From positions 3,162,001-3,226,000 of the forward strand of contig NC_005363.1 in assembly GCF_000196175.1 (NCBI RefSeq): a stretch of DNA of 64,000 nt, given 5' to 3'. Of the stretch, positions 1 to 8,548 are shown piece after piece. The translations under genes were made by a program, and so were the position numbers. The notes under the pieces are model-generated. The model was not told the origin of the DNA. It saw nothing but the letters and a program-made list of their open reading frames with translations, and ran no database searches. The stretch's first letter is position 1. Every line of letters starts with the position of its first letter. Source of the stretch: Bdellovibrio bacteriovorus HD100. GTDB lineage: Bacteria; Bdellovibrionota; Bdellovibrionia; Bdellovibrionales; Bdellovibrionaceae.

Positions 1-888
1 ACGTGGTCTTTGGACCGCATCACCAAGATCTGGGCCACGGGAATCACGCAGTTGAAATCCTATGGTCCCGTGCACTTCGTTCTTCATCATAACCATGGGG
101 CTATGCTGGGGCTGTTCTCGGATCTGCCGTCTGTGCTGCGTATCGTGTCCCTTTCAACCGGCGGCGCGTTTTTGCTGGCGACTTATGCTTTGATTCAATA
201 TCTGCTTCCGATTAAATCCCTCACTTTGCGCTCGGGCCTTTCCATCCTGATTGGCGGAATCATCGGCAATGTCACGGACCGCATCATCTGGGGTTATGTG
301 GTGGATTTCATCGTGGTCGGCACTCCGTCCCTGTCCAGTCCGGCATTCAATATCGCCGATGCCCTGCAGTGGGTGGGATATGGTCTGATCGTCTATGCGA
401 TCATCCGCGAGGGTGAATTGCTATGGCCCGAAAACAACGTGCGCAAACAGTACTGGGTGAACATGCCTTTCCAGCTGAAATACTGTTTTATTCTGATGGG
501 TGTGGGTTTAAGTCTGACGCTGATCTGCTCGGTGTTTTCCTATACCTACATGCGTGTGACGATTCAGGAGCTGGTGGGCAACAACGCCTTTTTGCTGAAC
601 AAGTTTCTGGTGCCCTTTGTGATCACCTTTATGATCATCTCGGTTGCGTTCTGTGCGATCTTGTTTGCGGTGGGCCGTCTGATTTCCCACCGTATTGCCG
701 GTCCACTTTATGCCTTTGAGCGCTTCCTGAACCAGGCCCTGGAAGGCAAAGCCGAAGCCCATCTCAAGCTCCGCACCGGAGACGAATTCAAACATCTGGA
801 AGAACTGGCTGACGAAATCAACAAACGCCTGCACCAGATTAAAAAAGAGCGTACCGTCAATGTGATCGAATACAAAGAAGAGGGCTAG
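1..888 (+). CDS. lspA: Signal peptidase II (LspA)-like protein fused to a HAMP-type membrane module, 5' truncated
   Basis: The frame is open to the left edge, so the true start is probably upstream and the TTG at 10 is only the first internal candidate. The first ~140 residues carry lipoprotein signal peptidase signatures: an N-x-G-A segment (HNHGAMLGLF), GNVTDR followed by VVDF, and FNIADA, so both expected catalytic aspartates (N-x-x-D-R and A-D) are present. LspA would cleave lipoprotein signal peptides in the inner membrane. Unlike normal LspA (about 160-170 residues), the protein continues with two more membrane segments (about residues 155-175 and 198-220) and a HAMP-like linker (RIAGPLYAFERFL, then a charged helix), with no output domain. 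The family calls are known biology; the purpose of the fusion is unknown. Confidence 0.8.
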   Translation, partial: TWSLDRITKIWATGITQLKSYGPVHFVLHHNHGAMLGLFSDLPSVLRIVSLSTGGAFLLATYALIQYLLPIKSLTLRSGLSILIGGIIGNVTDRIIWGYVVDFIVVGTPSLSSPAFNIADALQWVGYGLIVYAIIREGELLWPENNVRKQYWVNMPFQLKYCFILMGVGLSLTLICSVFSYTYMRVTIQELVGNNAFLLNKFLVPFVITFMIISVAFCAILFAVGRLISHRIAGPLYAFERFLNQALEGKAEAHLKLRTGDEFKHLEELADEINKRLHQIKKERTVNVIEYKEEG

Positions 889-940
889 CCCCTCTTTTGG
901 TCCTGATTTCCGCGTAAATCCACAGGTTTTCCCTCTGAAT

Positions 941-948
941 TCCGATAA
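941..948 (+). promoter_or_regulatory. Sigma-28-like -10 element TCCGATAA, 7 nt before the protease ATG
   Basis: TCCGATAA matches the flagellar sigma-28 -10 consensus GCCGATAA at 7 of 8 positions. It ends exactly 7 nt before the ATG at 956, the same spacing seen at three other genes in this window. No clear Shine-Dalgarno lies between motif and ATG, and no good -35 TAAA is visible 15 nt upstream. A leaderless transcript is inferred. Confidence 0.45.
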
Positions 949-955
949 ACAAACC

Positions 956-2224
956 ATGCGCAGTACATTGATCGCAATTCTATTTTTGACGGCCTTCCCT
1001 TTGGCAGAAGCTCTTGCCGAGAACTGCAGTATTTCCAGCATCCAAACACAGGCCAAGCAAATCGCTCTAGGCTATCAAAAATACGATATGTCGATGGAGA
1101 TCGACTCACTGACCAGCCGCATGCAGCGATGCAAGATTCCCAGCCGCAGACTGGGGGTGCCTGACACTTTCTATCCCACCCTGCGCACTCAAACCCTTCG
1201 TGCTGAATTCAACCGCATCCAGGTCGATATGGAACAATATGCCAACACCGGTCGCATTAATGAATTTGTCGAAGCCTACACGGCTTATGGTAAAGCCCTG
1301 GGTTTTCCTCCGAATATTCTGAAGTCCTTCACGAACGGTCTTAAAGCCAAGGCTGAAAAATCCTATGCCCGCGAAAAGAAATCCTGCAAACCCATGGACG
1401 TCAGCAAAGAAATGGGTCCGGTGCGAAATCAGGATTCCATCGGCTGGTGTTATGCATTTGCGGCCGCGGATATACTGTCTTTCAAACTGAAAAAGAAAAT
1501 CTCTGCGGCGGACATTGCCGTAAACTATAACGACAGCCTGTTCAACACCGGCGCCAAATACGTCGGAGTCAAAGCCGGCAGTCTTGAAGGCGGCTTCCCT
1601 TCCAGCGCCCTGGAAGGAGCCATCGAAAAGGGCCTGTGTCTGGAAAAAGATTTTCCAAGCGAAGACAACATCAACGGTGAATACCAGGAGCTGATCACCC
1701 AGATTGACAAACTGGGACGGGATGAAATCACGTCGTGGTCCGCCCCCAACTGTGAAAAGGTCTATCAAACCTCCCGCCGTCTGTTCCCGAATGTGAGCAC
1801 CAAGGACCTGGAACACATCCTGAAAACTTCTTCGCGCGCGGACTTCATCGACCAGATGGCCAACCGCACGTGCAAACAGCGTATCAAGACAAACTTGAAA
1901 GTGTCTTCCCCGTGGACCTTCCGTGAAAAATCCTTGGGTGATGAAATTGACGAGCAATTGAGCGCCAAAAATCCGGTAGTCCTTAGCTATGATGCCACTG
2001 GCCTTACCGACCGCCGGGACTATTCCGAGCTGGGCATGCATGCCAGTGTGCTGGTCGGTCGCAGATTCAATGAAAAATCCGGACAGTGCGAATATCTTCT
2101 AAGAAATTCCTGGGGCCGTAGCTGCGGTTACTATGATCCCTCTTATCAGTGCAAAGAGGGCAATATCTGGATTCCGAAAGCGGACATCGTAAAACGAGGC
2201 AAGGGTGCAACTTATGTTAAGTAG
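956..2224 (+). CDS. Secreted papain-like (C1 family) cysteine protease
   Basis: The 422-residue protein starts with a signal peptide (residues 1-21, ending AEALA). The papain fold is recognised by the oxyanion Gln plus catalytic Cys in RNQDSIGWCYAFAAADIL (about residues 160-177), the catalytic His in GMHASVLVGRRF (about 361) and the catalytic Asn in LLRNSWGRSCGYYDP (about 383). About 140 residues between the signal peptide and the Gln could act as an inhibitory propeptide. It should act in the periplasm or outside the cell, plausibly on prey protein. It overlaps the next gene by 11 nt, so the two are probably translationally coupled. The start is the ATG preceded at 7 nt by TCCGATAA, with no Shine-Dalgarno. 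Substrate is unknown. Confidence 0.85.
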   Translation: MRSTLIAILFLTAFPLAEALAENCSISSIQTQAKQIALGYQKYDMSMEIDSLTSRMQRCKIPSRRLGVPDTFYPTLRTQTLRAEFNRIQVDMEQYANTGRINEFVEAYTAYGKALGFPPNILKSFTNGLKAKAEKSYAREKKSCKPMDVSKEMGPVRNQDSIGWCYAFAAADILSFKLKKKISAADIAVNYNDSLFNTGAKYVGVKAGSLEGGFPSSALEGAIEKGLCLEKDFPSEDNINGEYQELITQIDKLGRDEITSWSAPNCEKVYQTSRRLFPNVSTKDLEHILKTSSRADFIDQMANRTCKQRIKTNLKVSSPWTFREKSLGDEIDEQLSAKNPVVLSYDATGLTDRRDYSELGMHASVLVGRRFNEKSGQCEYLLRNSWGRSCGYYDPSYQCKEGNIWIPKADIVKRGKGATYVK

Positions 2225-2612
2225 TCTGATTCTGTTTCTGACAACGCCTGTGTTTGCCGCGGATCTGACCTGCCAAAAAGGCAGCTTCCGCATGCCGTAC
2301 AATGCTGAAACCAAAGTCGTTGAAGCGCAGACTTACTGTTTCAATGAAGACCGTACCGAGCTTTACTCCAAAGACTGCCAAAACCGTAAATGCACGGCTT
2401 TCACAGTCGATATCGAAGTTAAGACAGCGGACATTCTGGATCAAAAAAGCAATCCGGGCTTCAATCTGTGCCGCAAGCTGGGGGGCAAGCCGGAGTTGTT
2501 GGAATTTGAAGCCTCCAAAGAGTGGTTTTCCCTGGATCGCTGTGTCTTCAAGGACGGCTCCTTTGTGAGCACCGGCGAACTGGTGCGCCACTATCTGCGC
2601 CCACGCAAATAG
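2214..2612 (+). CDS. Small Cys-rich exported protein coupled to the papain-like protease
   Basis: I do not recognise the family. The ATG at 2214 lies inside the end of the protease gene and has a purine-rich site (AAGGG) about 8 nt upstream; a GTG at 2205 is the alternative start. The product is about 132 residues with a signal peptide (MLSSLILFLTTPVFA), then a compact domain with six cysteines, including a C-x4-C pair (DCQNRKC), suggesting disulfides. Overlap with the protease argues for a linked function. An inhibitor, a chaperone or a processing partner are all possible, and nothing in the sequence decides between them. Confidence 0.7.
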   Translation: MLSSLILFLTTPVFAADLTCQKGSFRMPYNAETKVVEAQTYCFNEDRTELYSKDCQNRKCTAFTVDIEVKTADILDQKSNPGFNLCRKLGGKPELLEFEASKEWFSLDRCVFKDGSFVSTGELVRHYLRPRK

Positions 2613-2779
2613 TTCGAACCCAAAAGCCCTCAGTTCGGTTTTATCCCTATTTCAGCCAACTGTCCTGAGGCTCACATTCCTTGGCATCGAATCCAGCAGG
2701 TATTTGCTACATCCTGAGGCAGCGATCCCCCTGGATTTATAAGGTTTTTTGAAGTCGCACTGGCTTTTGCAACAGCCTG

Positions 2780-2788
2780 TGCTATACC
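2780..2788 (+). promoter_or_regulatory. Extended -10 promoter element for hflX
   Basis: TGC followed by TATACC forms an extended -10 element. It ends 7 nt before the hflX ATG at 2796. No Shine-Dalgarno is visible between them, so a leaderless or very short leader is inferred. The -35 region 16-18 nt upstream is poor, which is tolerated with an extended -10. Confidence 0.4.
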
Positions 2789-2795
2789 CTTCGCC

Positions 2796-4259
2796 ATGAA
2801 CGAAACCACGCCTCTTAAAGCCGTCCTTGTCGGTATCCAACTTCAACGCACTTCAGATCAGGAACTCAAAGGGTCTTTGACGGAACTTTCCCGTCTGGTC
2901 ACCACTCTGGGGTATGAAGTTGTCGGCCAGATGTCCCAGCGTCGCAGCTCGACCAAAACCGCCACCGTCCTGGGTGATGGCAAACTGAAAGAACTGGCCG
3001 AGTGGACCGGCGGCACGGGCAAAATCAGTCCAAACTTCACCAAGAAAAAACACAAGGCCGCTTTGCGCTTTAAAAAAGACGAAGAAGAAGACGATCTTTT
3101 CGGTGATGACGTCGAAGAAGTTTTCGAGGTTGAAGAAGGCGCTGAAGACATGGATTCTTCCGGCGACACAACACCTCAGGAAAAAGCCCAGGTTGTGGTT
3201 ATTGACTGCGATCTTTCCCCGTCCCAGTTGCGCAATCTTGAAAGCGCCACCGGTGCCCAGGTTCTCGACCGCACCGGGGTGATCATTGAAATCTTCAGCC
3301 GTCACGCCCGCACGCGTGCAGCCCGTCTGCAAGTTGAAATTGCGCGTTTGACGTATGTGGCTCCACGCATGCGTGAATCCACTGCTGGCGATGACCGTCA
3401 GGGTGGTGGCGGTAAAGGGGCCGGTGAAACCAGCATCGAGCTGGATCGTCGTAAGATCCGCGACCGCATCAAGGAACTGAAGCAGGAACTGGCTTCCATT
3501 TCCCAGGAGCTGGACACCCGTCGCGCGCGCCGTGAACAGGAACTGACCGTGGCCCTGGTGGGTTACACCAATGCCGGCAAGTCCTCGTTGATGCGGGCAT
3601 TAACCGGCAGTGATGTGCTGATCGCCGACAAATTGTTTGCAACCCTGGACACCACCGTTCGTATTCTTTATCCGGAAACCAAACCCAAGATTCTGGTTTC
3701 AGACACTGTGGGGTTTATCAAAAAACTTCCGCATGATCTGGTGGCGTCTTTCAAATCCACACTGGATGAGGCGGCGAATGCGTCGTTGCTTCTGTACACC
3801 GTGGACTGCTCCGATCCGACATTCCGCTCACAACTGGAAGTCACCCGCACCGTCCTGGCAGAGGTCGGCGCGCAGGATATTCCAAGCAAGCTGATCTTCA
3901 ACAAGCGCGACCGCCTGAGCCCTGAAGAAGAAGCCGAACTGGCAAAAGAATTCCCGGAAGCTCACTTCATGTCGGCGAAAAACGCGGATGATGTGGCGAC
4001 CCTGCATTCCATGCTGGTAAAACACTTTGAAAACGAGATGGTCGAGGAAGATGTTCTGATCCCCTACACCACTCAGGGTGCCATCGGTGAAATCCGCGGC
4101 AAAATGCGTGTACTGAACGAGTCCTATGAAGCCAACGGCGTGGTTCTGAAAATCCGCGCGCACCGCGAAGACCTGCAATCCATGAAAGAGCGCTATGGTC
4201 TGATTCCGGGTAAAGGTAAAAAGAAAAACAACCTAAGCTGGAACATCGACGAAGATTAG
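2796..4259 (+). CDS. hflX: GTPase HflX, ribosome-associated
   Basis: HflX is a translation-factor-class GTPase that binds the 50S subunit and splits stalled or stressed ribosomes. The N-terminal domain has the HflX nucleotide-binding-like region (QRRSSTKTATVLGDGKL). The DLSPSQLRNLE and VIEIFSRHARTRAARLQVEIA segments are family signatures. A Gly-rich loop (DDRQGGGGKGAGETSIELD) precedes the coiled helix. The G domain has G1 GYTNAGKSSL (about 252), G3 DTVGF (about 302) and G4 NKRD (about 368). An unusual acidic insertion near residues 90-125 (runs of Glu and Asp) is not typical of HflX. The protein is 487 residues, longer than E. coli HflX (426), mainly because of this insertion. It is a single gene with its own promoter and a hairpin after the stop. 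Confidence 0.93.
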   Translation: MNETTPLKAVLVGIQLQRTSDQELKGSLTELSRLVTTLGYEVVGQMSQRRSSTKTATVLGDGKLKELAEWTGGTGKISPNFTKKKHKAALRFKKDEEEDDLFGDDVEEVFEVEEGAEDMDSSGDTTPQEKAQVVVIDCDLSPSQLRNLESATGAQVLDRTGVIIEIFSRHARTRAARLQVEIARLTYVAPRMRESTAGDDRQGGGGKGAGETSIELDRRKIRDRIKELKQELASISQELDTRRARREQELTVALVGYTNAGKSSLMRALTGSDVLIADKLFATLDTTVRILYPETKPKILVSDTVGFIKKLPHDLVASFKSTLDEAANASLLLYTVDCSDPTFRSQLEVTRTVLAEVGAQDIPSKLIFNKRDRLSPEEEAELAKEFPEAHFMSAKNADDVATLHSMLVKHFENEMVEEDVLIPYTTQGAIGEIRGKMRVLNESYEANGVVLKIRAHREDLQSMKERYGLIPGKGKKKNNLSWNIDED

Positions 4260-4272
4260 TTCCTCGGGGTCG

Positions 4273-4294
4273 GCCCCACCACCGAGGGTGGGGC
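4273..4294 (+). terminator. Hairpin after hflX
   Basis: GCCCCACC and GGTGGGGC form a perfect 8-bp stem with a 6-nt loop, 13 nt after the hflX stop. No proper T tract follows (TCTCAAATT), so intrinsic termination is uncertain. Confidence 0.4.
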
Positions 4295-4370
4295 TCTCAA
4301 ATTGAGACGAGCAACAGTTTCTTTCAAAACACGACAAGCGTTCTAAACTAGCAATCGCCTTTTACCGAAT

Positions 4371-4384
4371 AGTTCCTGGGAACT
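4371..4384. promoter_or_regulatory. Perfect inverted repeat upstream of the delta-60 lipoprotein gene
   Basis: AGTTCC-TG-GGAACT is a perfect 6-bp dyad 31 nt before the ATG at 4416. A third half-site, GGAACT, follows at about 4392-4397. The position fits an operator or a leader hairpin; no regulator can be assigned. Confidence 0.3.
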
Positions 4385-4415
4385 GCCTCCTGGAACTCTC
4401 GTGTAAAGGCAATAA

Positions 4416-6920
4416 ATGACTTCTTACTTCCGGATTCTATCACTCTGTCTTGTCATTACTGGCTGCTCCATCGATGCCAGCATCCTTTCGTCCGACAGTT
4501 CCTCTGTAAGCCCGCCTTCACTCACACCAGACACAGACACATCATTGGTATTTGGCGACAACGGGTTTGTTAGATTTAAGCTGAAAACCGGCGGAATTCC
4601 CGGCGAAAACGATTCCAACGCCCTCACGGTTCAGGCCGATGGCAAGATCCTGCTGGCGGGTTATGCCGATGTTATTGACGGAGAAGATTTTGGAATCCTC
4701 CGTCTGAACGCTGATGGCACCCTGGACACCAGCTTTGCCGGAGACGGCAGCTGGACTTATGCTCCCGGAATAAACAACTTTGACAACCTAATGGATATCA
4801 CCACCCAACCCGACGGAAAAATCCTGGGTGTGGGCCTGAGCAATGAAGGCAGTACGTCGTCTATTGCCCTGGTGCGACTCAATTCCGACGGCACTCCGGA
4901 CGTCGGCTTTGGCACGGTGGGCTTCTCGTATCTTAACCTGCCTTCGGCGACAGAGAGCGAAGGAAAGAAAATACAGCTTTTGGCCAACGGAAAAATTCTG
5001 GTCGCTGGAATAGCTTTTGTCTCTCCTTACAACCAGATCTTTGTGGCCCGTTACAATTCAGACGGAAGCCTCGACACCACTTTCAACTCTGGATCGGGTT
5101 TCAATATTTTGACAATCGCCGGACGTAACAATGACGTTTACGACCTTAAAACCGACAGTCTGGGAAGAATCATTGTCAGCGGTTATACTTGGCCTACCGG
5201 AGACCTGAGCGGTGTGATCGCCCGTTTGAGCAGCGACGGAAGCCTTGATACGGCGTTTGGTGGCACCGGGATTGTCATCACCAACCGCAGCAGTTCGGCG
5301 AACGACAGCATCTACAGCATCCATCCTCTAAGCGATGGCAGCATCCTCGTCGCGGGAGCCCTGACCACGGCTGGAAACTCCAATTGTTATCTTTCAAAAT
5401 ACACAGCTGCAGGAGCGGTAGACGCCACCTTCAACGGAACAGGAATTTCTGTTGTGGACTTTGGAGGAAGCGATGTTTGCCGAGGCATGGATGTCATGAG
5501 TGATGGCAGCATTATGATGAGCGGGAACAGCGCCAACAACTTTGTTGCAGCGAAACTGACTGCCGCCGGGGCTCTGGATGCCAGCTATGGTGCCAGCGGA
5601 CTCGTCAGTGTCGACGTCACGGGCAACACAAAGTACGACTACATGGCAGACTCGCACCTGCTCAGCGACGATAAGCTTCTAATTGCAGGTTATACGTTTA
5701 CCGACAATGAAGAGTACTCCGTGGCCCGACTCAACCCTGACGGCAGCCTGGATACCACACTGAACGGCACTGGAACCGGATACTATGACATTGAAGGGGA
5801 CCCCTACGATGCCATTGCCTGCATCACACTGCAGCCTGATGGAAAAGTTCTGCTCGGAGGCGCATCACAGAGCAATGACTGGGGCAAAACAGCTGTGGCA
5901 CGCCTGAATCTTGACGGCACTCTGGACTCTTCATTCGGCAGCAATGGCTCCACCCTGGCTTATCCCTTGCCCAACGAGTACGCTTCCTTCGGCAATGTGC
6001 ACGTCCTGGCAAACGGAAAAATTCTTGCGTCCGGAGACGTGGATGGAAACTTCCTGCTGGCCCGTTACAACACAGACGGCACCCTCGACACCACATTCGC
6101 GAGTGGAGCAGGATTTGTCCTGACAAGCTTGACCGCCGGAACCACTGAGTCTGTTTCCAGCATGCTGGTGCAGCCTGACGGAAAAATTGTGCTTATCGGC
6201 AGTGAAGATAACAACATCGCTCTGGCCCGGTACAATCCGGATGGCTCACTGGACGGCAGCTTCGGCACCGGAGGAACTTTGCTTCTGGATCTGGGCGACG
6301 TCGACCGGGCCCATGATGGACGATACTTGAGTGACGGGAAGCTGCTGATTACAGGCACAACACAAAACATGTTCATGCTTCTAAGACTGAATTCAAACGG
6401 AACTCTGGACACGACCTGGGGCTCTGGCACGGGCTATCTGACAACAAATTTTGGCGGCACAAATCACGTCCACGTAAAAATGGCGATTCTGCCGGACGAC
6501 CGAGTCATTCTGGCAGGACAAGTGGACTCCCATTTTGGCGTGGCTAGATACAACGCCGACGGCAGCCTGGACCCGAGCTTCGGCACCGCGGGGTCTACTC
6601 TTGTGACAGTCGCAGGCAGTACCGCTGAAGACTTCCATGACCTGGGCGTGCAAAGTGATGGGCGAATACTGCTTGTAGGCGGCGCAGTTCACGGAGCCCT
6701 TTACAAAGCAATAGTATTAAGACTGAATACAGATGGCAGCATAGACTCCAGCTTCGGCACAGCCGGAGTGGTTTTAGAACAACCTGCCGCCGAAAACTTT
6801 GAGTCTGACTTCAGAGCGATTGCGATCAACTCCGATGACAGCTTCTATGTCGCGGGTCTTCAGCACAAACACCGTAACTACAGCATCGTCTATAAGTACG
6901 GAAAAAACGGAGTGCGCTAA
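4416..6920 (+). CDS. Lipoprotein built of delta-60 (DUF5122-type) repeats
   Basis: The 834-residue protein has a lipoprotein signal (LCLVITGC, Cys about residue 17), so it should be lipid-anchored after processing. The rest is a series of about a dozen repeats of 50-60 residues with the pattern QPDGKILLAG, then VARLNPDGSLD, then a T-x-F-G/N-G turn. This is the delta-60 repeat, thought to form a beta-propeller-like or elongated beta structure on cell surfaces. No catalytic domain is visible. The ATG has AAAGG about 7 nt upstream. It stands alone, converging with the exonuclease gene 4 nt downstream. Role unknown; surface binding is a guess. Confidence 0.85.
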   Translation: MTSYFRILSLCLVITGCSIDASILSSDSSSVSPPSLTPDTDTSLVFGDNGFVRFKLKTGGIPGENDSNALTVQADGKILLAGYADVIDGEDFGILRLNADGTLDTSFAGDGSWTYAPGINNFDNLMDITTQPDGKILGVGLSNEGSTSSIALVRLNSDGTPDVGFGTVGFSYLNLPSATESEGKKIQLLANGKILVAGIAFVSPYNQIFVARYNSDGSLDTTFNSGSGFNILTIAGRNNDVYDLKTDSLGRIIVSGYTWPTGDLSGVIARLSSDGSLDTAFGGTGIVITNRSSSANDSIYSIHPLSDGSILVAGALTTAGNSNCYLSKYTAAGAVDATFNGTGISVVDFGGSDVCRGMDVMSDGSIMMSGNSANNFVAAKLTAAGALDASYGASGLVSVDVTGNTKYDYMADSHLLSDDKLLIAGYTFTDNEEYSVARLNPDGSLDTTLNGTGTGYYDIEGDPYDAIACITLQPDGKVLLGGASQSNDWGKTAVARLNLDGTLDSSFGSNGSTLAYPLPNEYASFGNVHVLANGKILASGDVDGNFLLARYNTDGTLDTTFASGAGFVLTSLTAGTTESVSSMLVQPDGKIVLIGSEDNNIALARYNPDGSLDGSFGTGGTLLLDLGDVDRAHDGRYLSDGKLLITGTTQNMFMLLRLNSNGTLDTTWGSGTGYLTTNFGGTNHVHVKMAILPDDRVILAGQVDSHFGVARYNADGSLDPSFGTAGSTLVTVAGSTAEDFHDLGVQSDGRILLVGGAVHGALYKAIVLRLNTDGSIDSSFGTAGVVLEQPAAENFESDFRAIAINSDDSFYVAGLQHKHRNYSIVYKYGKNGVR

Positions 6921-6924
6921 GTGC

Positions 6925-7755
6925 CTAGATCCAAATGACCTGGGCATCGCTGATACGATTCAGATAATAGCGTTTTGCCGCCTGATCCTTGTGACAGAAC
7001 GCCTGGAGGTAATCCCCGTCCGGATTTCTGACAATCCCAATCGGGGTCACACGACGGGTGGAACCTCGGTCTGATCCGCCCTCGTAAACCATATCGACAT
7101 CTTTTTTGGTCTGAATCGCTTCGATGATGGACTTGAACTGAGGTGCACTGAGTGACGCCAGAGAATAGTCCTTCCACCACAGATTTTTTCCCTGACTTTT
7201 GATGGCTCCAGCCAAAGTCATTTCCGGTGGCATCTTGGCAAAACAAGCCAACCCCACGTGCAGACAGGCTTTCGCATCGTCGTAGGCCCGGTGGGCCTGG
7301 CCCCCGTCAATGTTCAGATGTCTGACCAGAGTCTGCAACTTGTGGTTTTCCACGCCATGAATCCATTTGCGCGAAAGCAGGCTGGTGCACAATGCCGGTT
7401 CCGGCAACAACGGCAGCTGATTCTTTTCAAAATCAATGGCCATGAAACCCAGATCAAAAGGTGCGTGATGAGCCATCACAATCGCCCCTTTGAAGAATTC
7501 ATGGATCTCGCGGATCTTTTCGGTGATCAACGGGGCGTCGGCGACCATTTCGTTGGTGATGCCGTGAATCCCGATGATGAAGTCAGTCATCGGCTCGCGC
7601 GGCTTGAAAAGAAACTGCAAGCGGCCGACTTCTTCGCCCTTGTACCACTTCACAGCGCCAAACTCGACCACGTCATGCCCCACCGGATAAGCTCCGCTGG
7701 TTTCAGTATCAAAGGCGACATAAGTGTATTCATTCAGTGGCAAATCAAGATTCAT
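6925..7755 (-). CDS. DnaQ-type (DEDDh) 3'-5' exonuclease with C-terminal WYL-like domain
   Basis: Residues about 8-175 form an exonuclease of the DNA polymerase III epsilon family. ExoI is FDTETSG (Asp and Glu), ExoII includes AHHAPFDLGFM, and ExoIII is HRAYDDAKA with the H-x4-D pair, so all catalytic residues of the DEDDh class are present. After a linker, residues about 205-276 resemble a WYL ligand-sensing domain (IEAIQTKKDVDMVYEGG, R-x-VTPIGIVR, DYLQAFCH, YYLNRISDAQV). WYL domains usually sense nucleic-acid ligands in regulators and defence proteins, so the tail may steer or regulate the nuclease. It is 276 residues and monocistronic, divergent from the porin gene. The exonuclease call is firm; the WYL call is from pattern reading. 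Confidence 0.85.
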   Translation of the reverse strand: MNLDLPLNEYTYVAFDTETSGAYPVGHDVVEFGAVKWYKGEEVGRLQFLFKPREPMTDFIIGIHGITNEMVADAPLITEKIREIHEFFKGAIVMAHHAPFDLGFMAIDFEKNQLPLLPEPALCTSLLSRKWIHGVENHKLQTLVRHLNIDGGQAHRAYDDAKACLHVGLACFAKMPPEMTLAGAIKSQGKNLWWKDYSLASLSAPQFKSIIEAIQTKKDVDMVYEGGSDRGSTRRVTPIGIVRNPDGDYLQAFCHKDQAAKRYYLNRISDAQVIWI

Positions 7756-7811
7756 AGCGGGCTAATCTACCTTTCTTGGGGCTGTTGGTCCAGTTCCCCG
7801 TACGCAGTAAA

Positions 7812-7833
7812 TGCGAAAACTTTGTTTTTCGCA
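7812..7833. promoter_or_regulatory. Hairpin-forming inverted repeat between divergent genes
   Basis: TGCGAAAA and TTTTCGCA form a perfect 8-bp dyad with a 6-nt centre. It sits between the divergently transcribed exonuclease and porin genes, so it cannot terminate either. An operator or leader structure is more likely. Confidence 0.3.
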
Positions 7834-7864
7834 CCGGACTGGGTCACAATAAGACGAACTATCT

Positions 7865-8548
7865 ATGCGAAGATACATTGCTTTTACCATTATTCTAATC
7901 AGCACTTTGGGGGCCGCGGCCGCCAAAGCCAGCACGTCTCCAACCTTTGCGCTGTCCGGTGATGTGAGCCTGCTTTCACACTATGTGGAACATGGGCTTT
8001 CCCAATCCGACAAGTCTCCGGCATTGCAGGGATCATTCTGGTTCAACTTTGGATCTCAATTCCGTCTGGGAGTCTGGGGTTCGAACACGAATTTTGAGCA
8101 AGGTGATGACCACTTCAACCTGCGCATGAATGCGGAAGTGAAAGTGGACTTCTCGCAAAACACAGCTCTGGAAATCGGTTACACCAAAAGTCAGTACTAC
8201 AATGGCGGTGACCACAACGGCGATCTGCTCAGCCTGCACCTGAACCTGTGGAAGTCACGCATCATGTACGACACCAACTCCAACTGGGAAGCGACCCATG
8301 AAAAGTCCGAACGCTTTGCTTTTGGCAACATCATGGATGTTTTTGGCGGCTGGAAATGGAACAACGAAATCGGCTATAACACACCGGACGTTGAAACAAT
8401 CAATCCGTACTTTGATGCACGGACCGGACTGGGAACAAAATGGGGCGTGATTTTCTTTGAAGGAGCCCTCACCGCGACCAGTGAAAGCTCCCAGTTTGAT
8501 GGGGCCGGTGACTATTTCTTTATTCTGTCTGCATCGACGGATCTGTAA
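7865..8548 (+). CDS. TorF-like putative porin (Gcw_chp family)
   Basis: The 227-residue protein has a signal peptide (residues 1-22, ending AAAKA) and then alternating beta-strand segments rich in aromatic and Gly residues, ending in a polar-aromatic beta strand. The start [31 protein letters not shown] is typical of the TorF/Gcw_chp family, where a strand is followed by S-x-Y-x-x-x-G-x-S and P-A-x-Q-G. Such proteins are predicted outer-membrane beta-barrels. The last 29 nt overlap convergently with motB. Substrate unknown. Confidence 0.75.
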   Translation: MRRYIAFTIILISTLGAAAAKASTSPTFALSGDVSLLSHYVEHGLSQSDKSPALQGSFWFNFGSQFRLGVWGSNTNFEQGDDHFNLRMNAEVKVDFSQNTALEIGYTKSQYYNGGDHNGDLLSLHLNLWKSRIMYDTNSNWEATHEKSERFAFGNIMDVFGGWKWNNEIGYNTPDVETINPYFDARTGLGTKWGVIFFEGALTATSESSQFDGAGDYFFILSASTDL

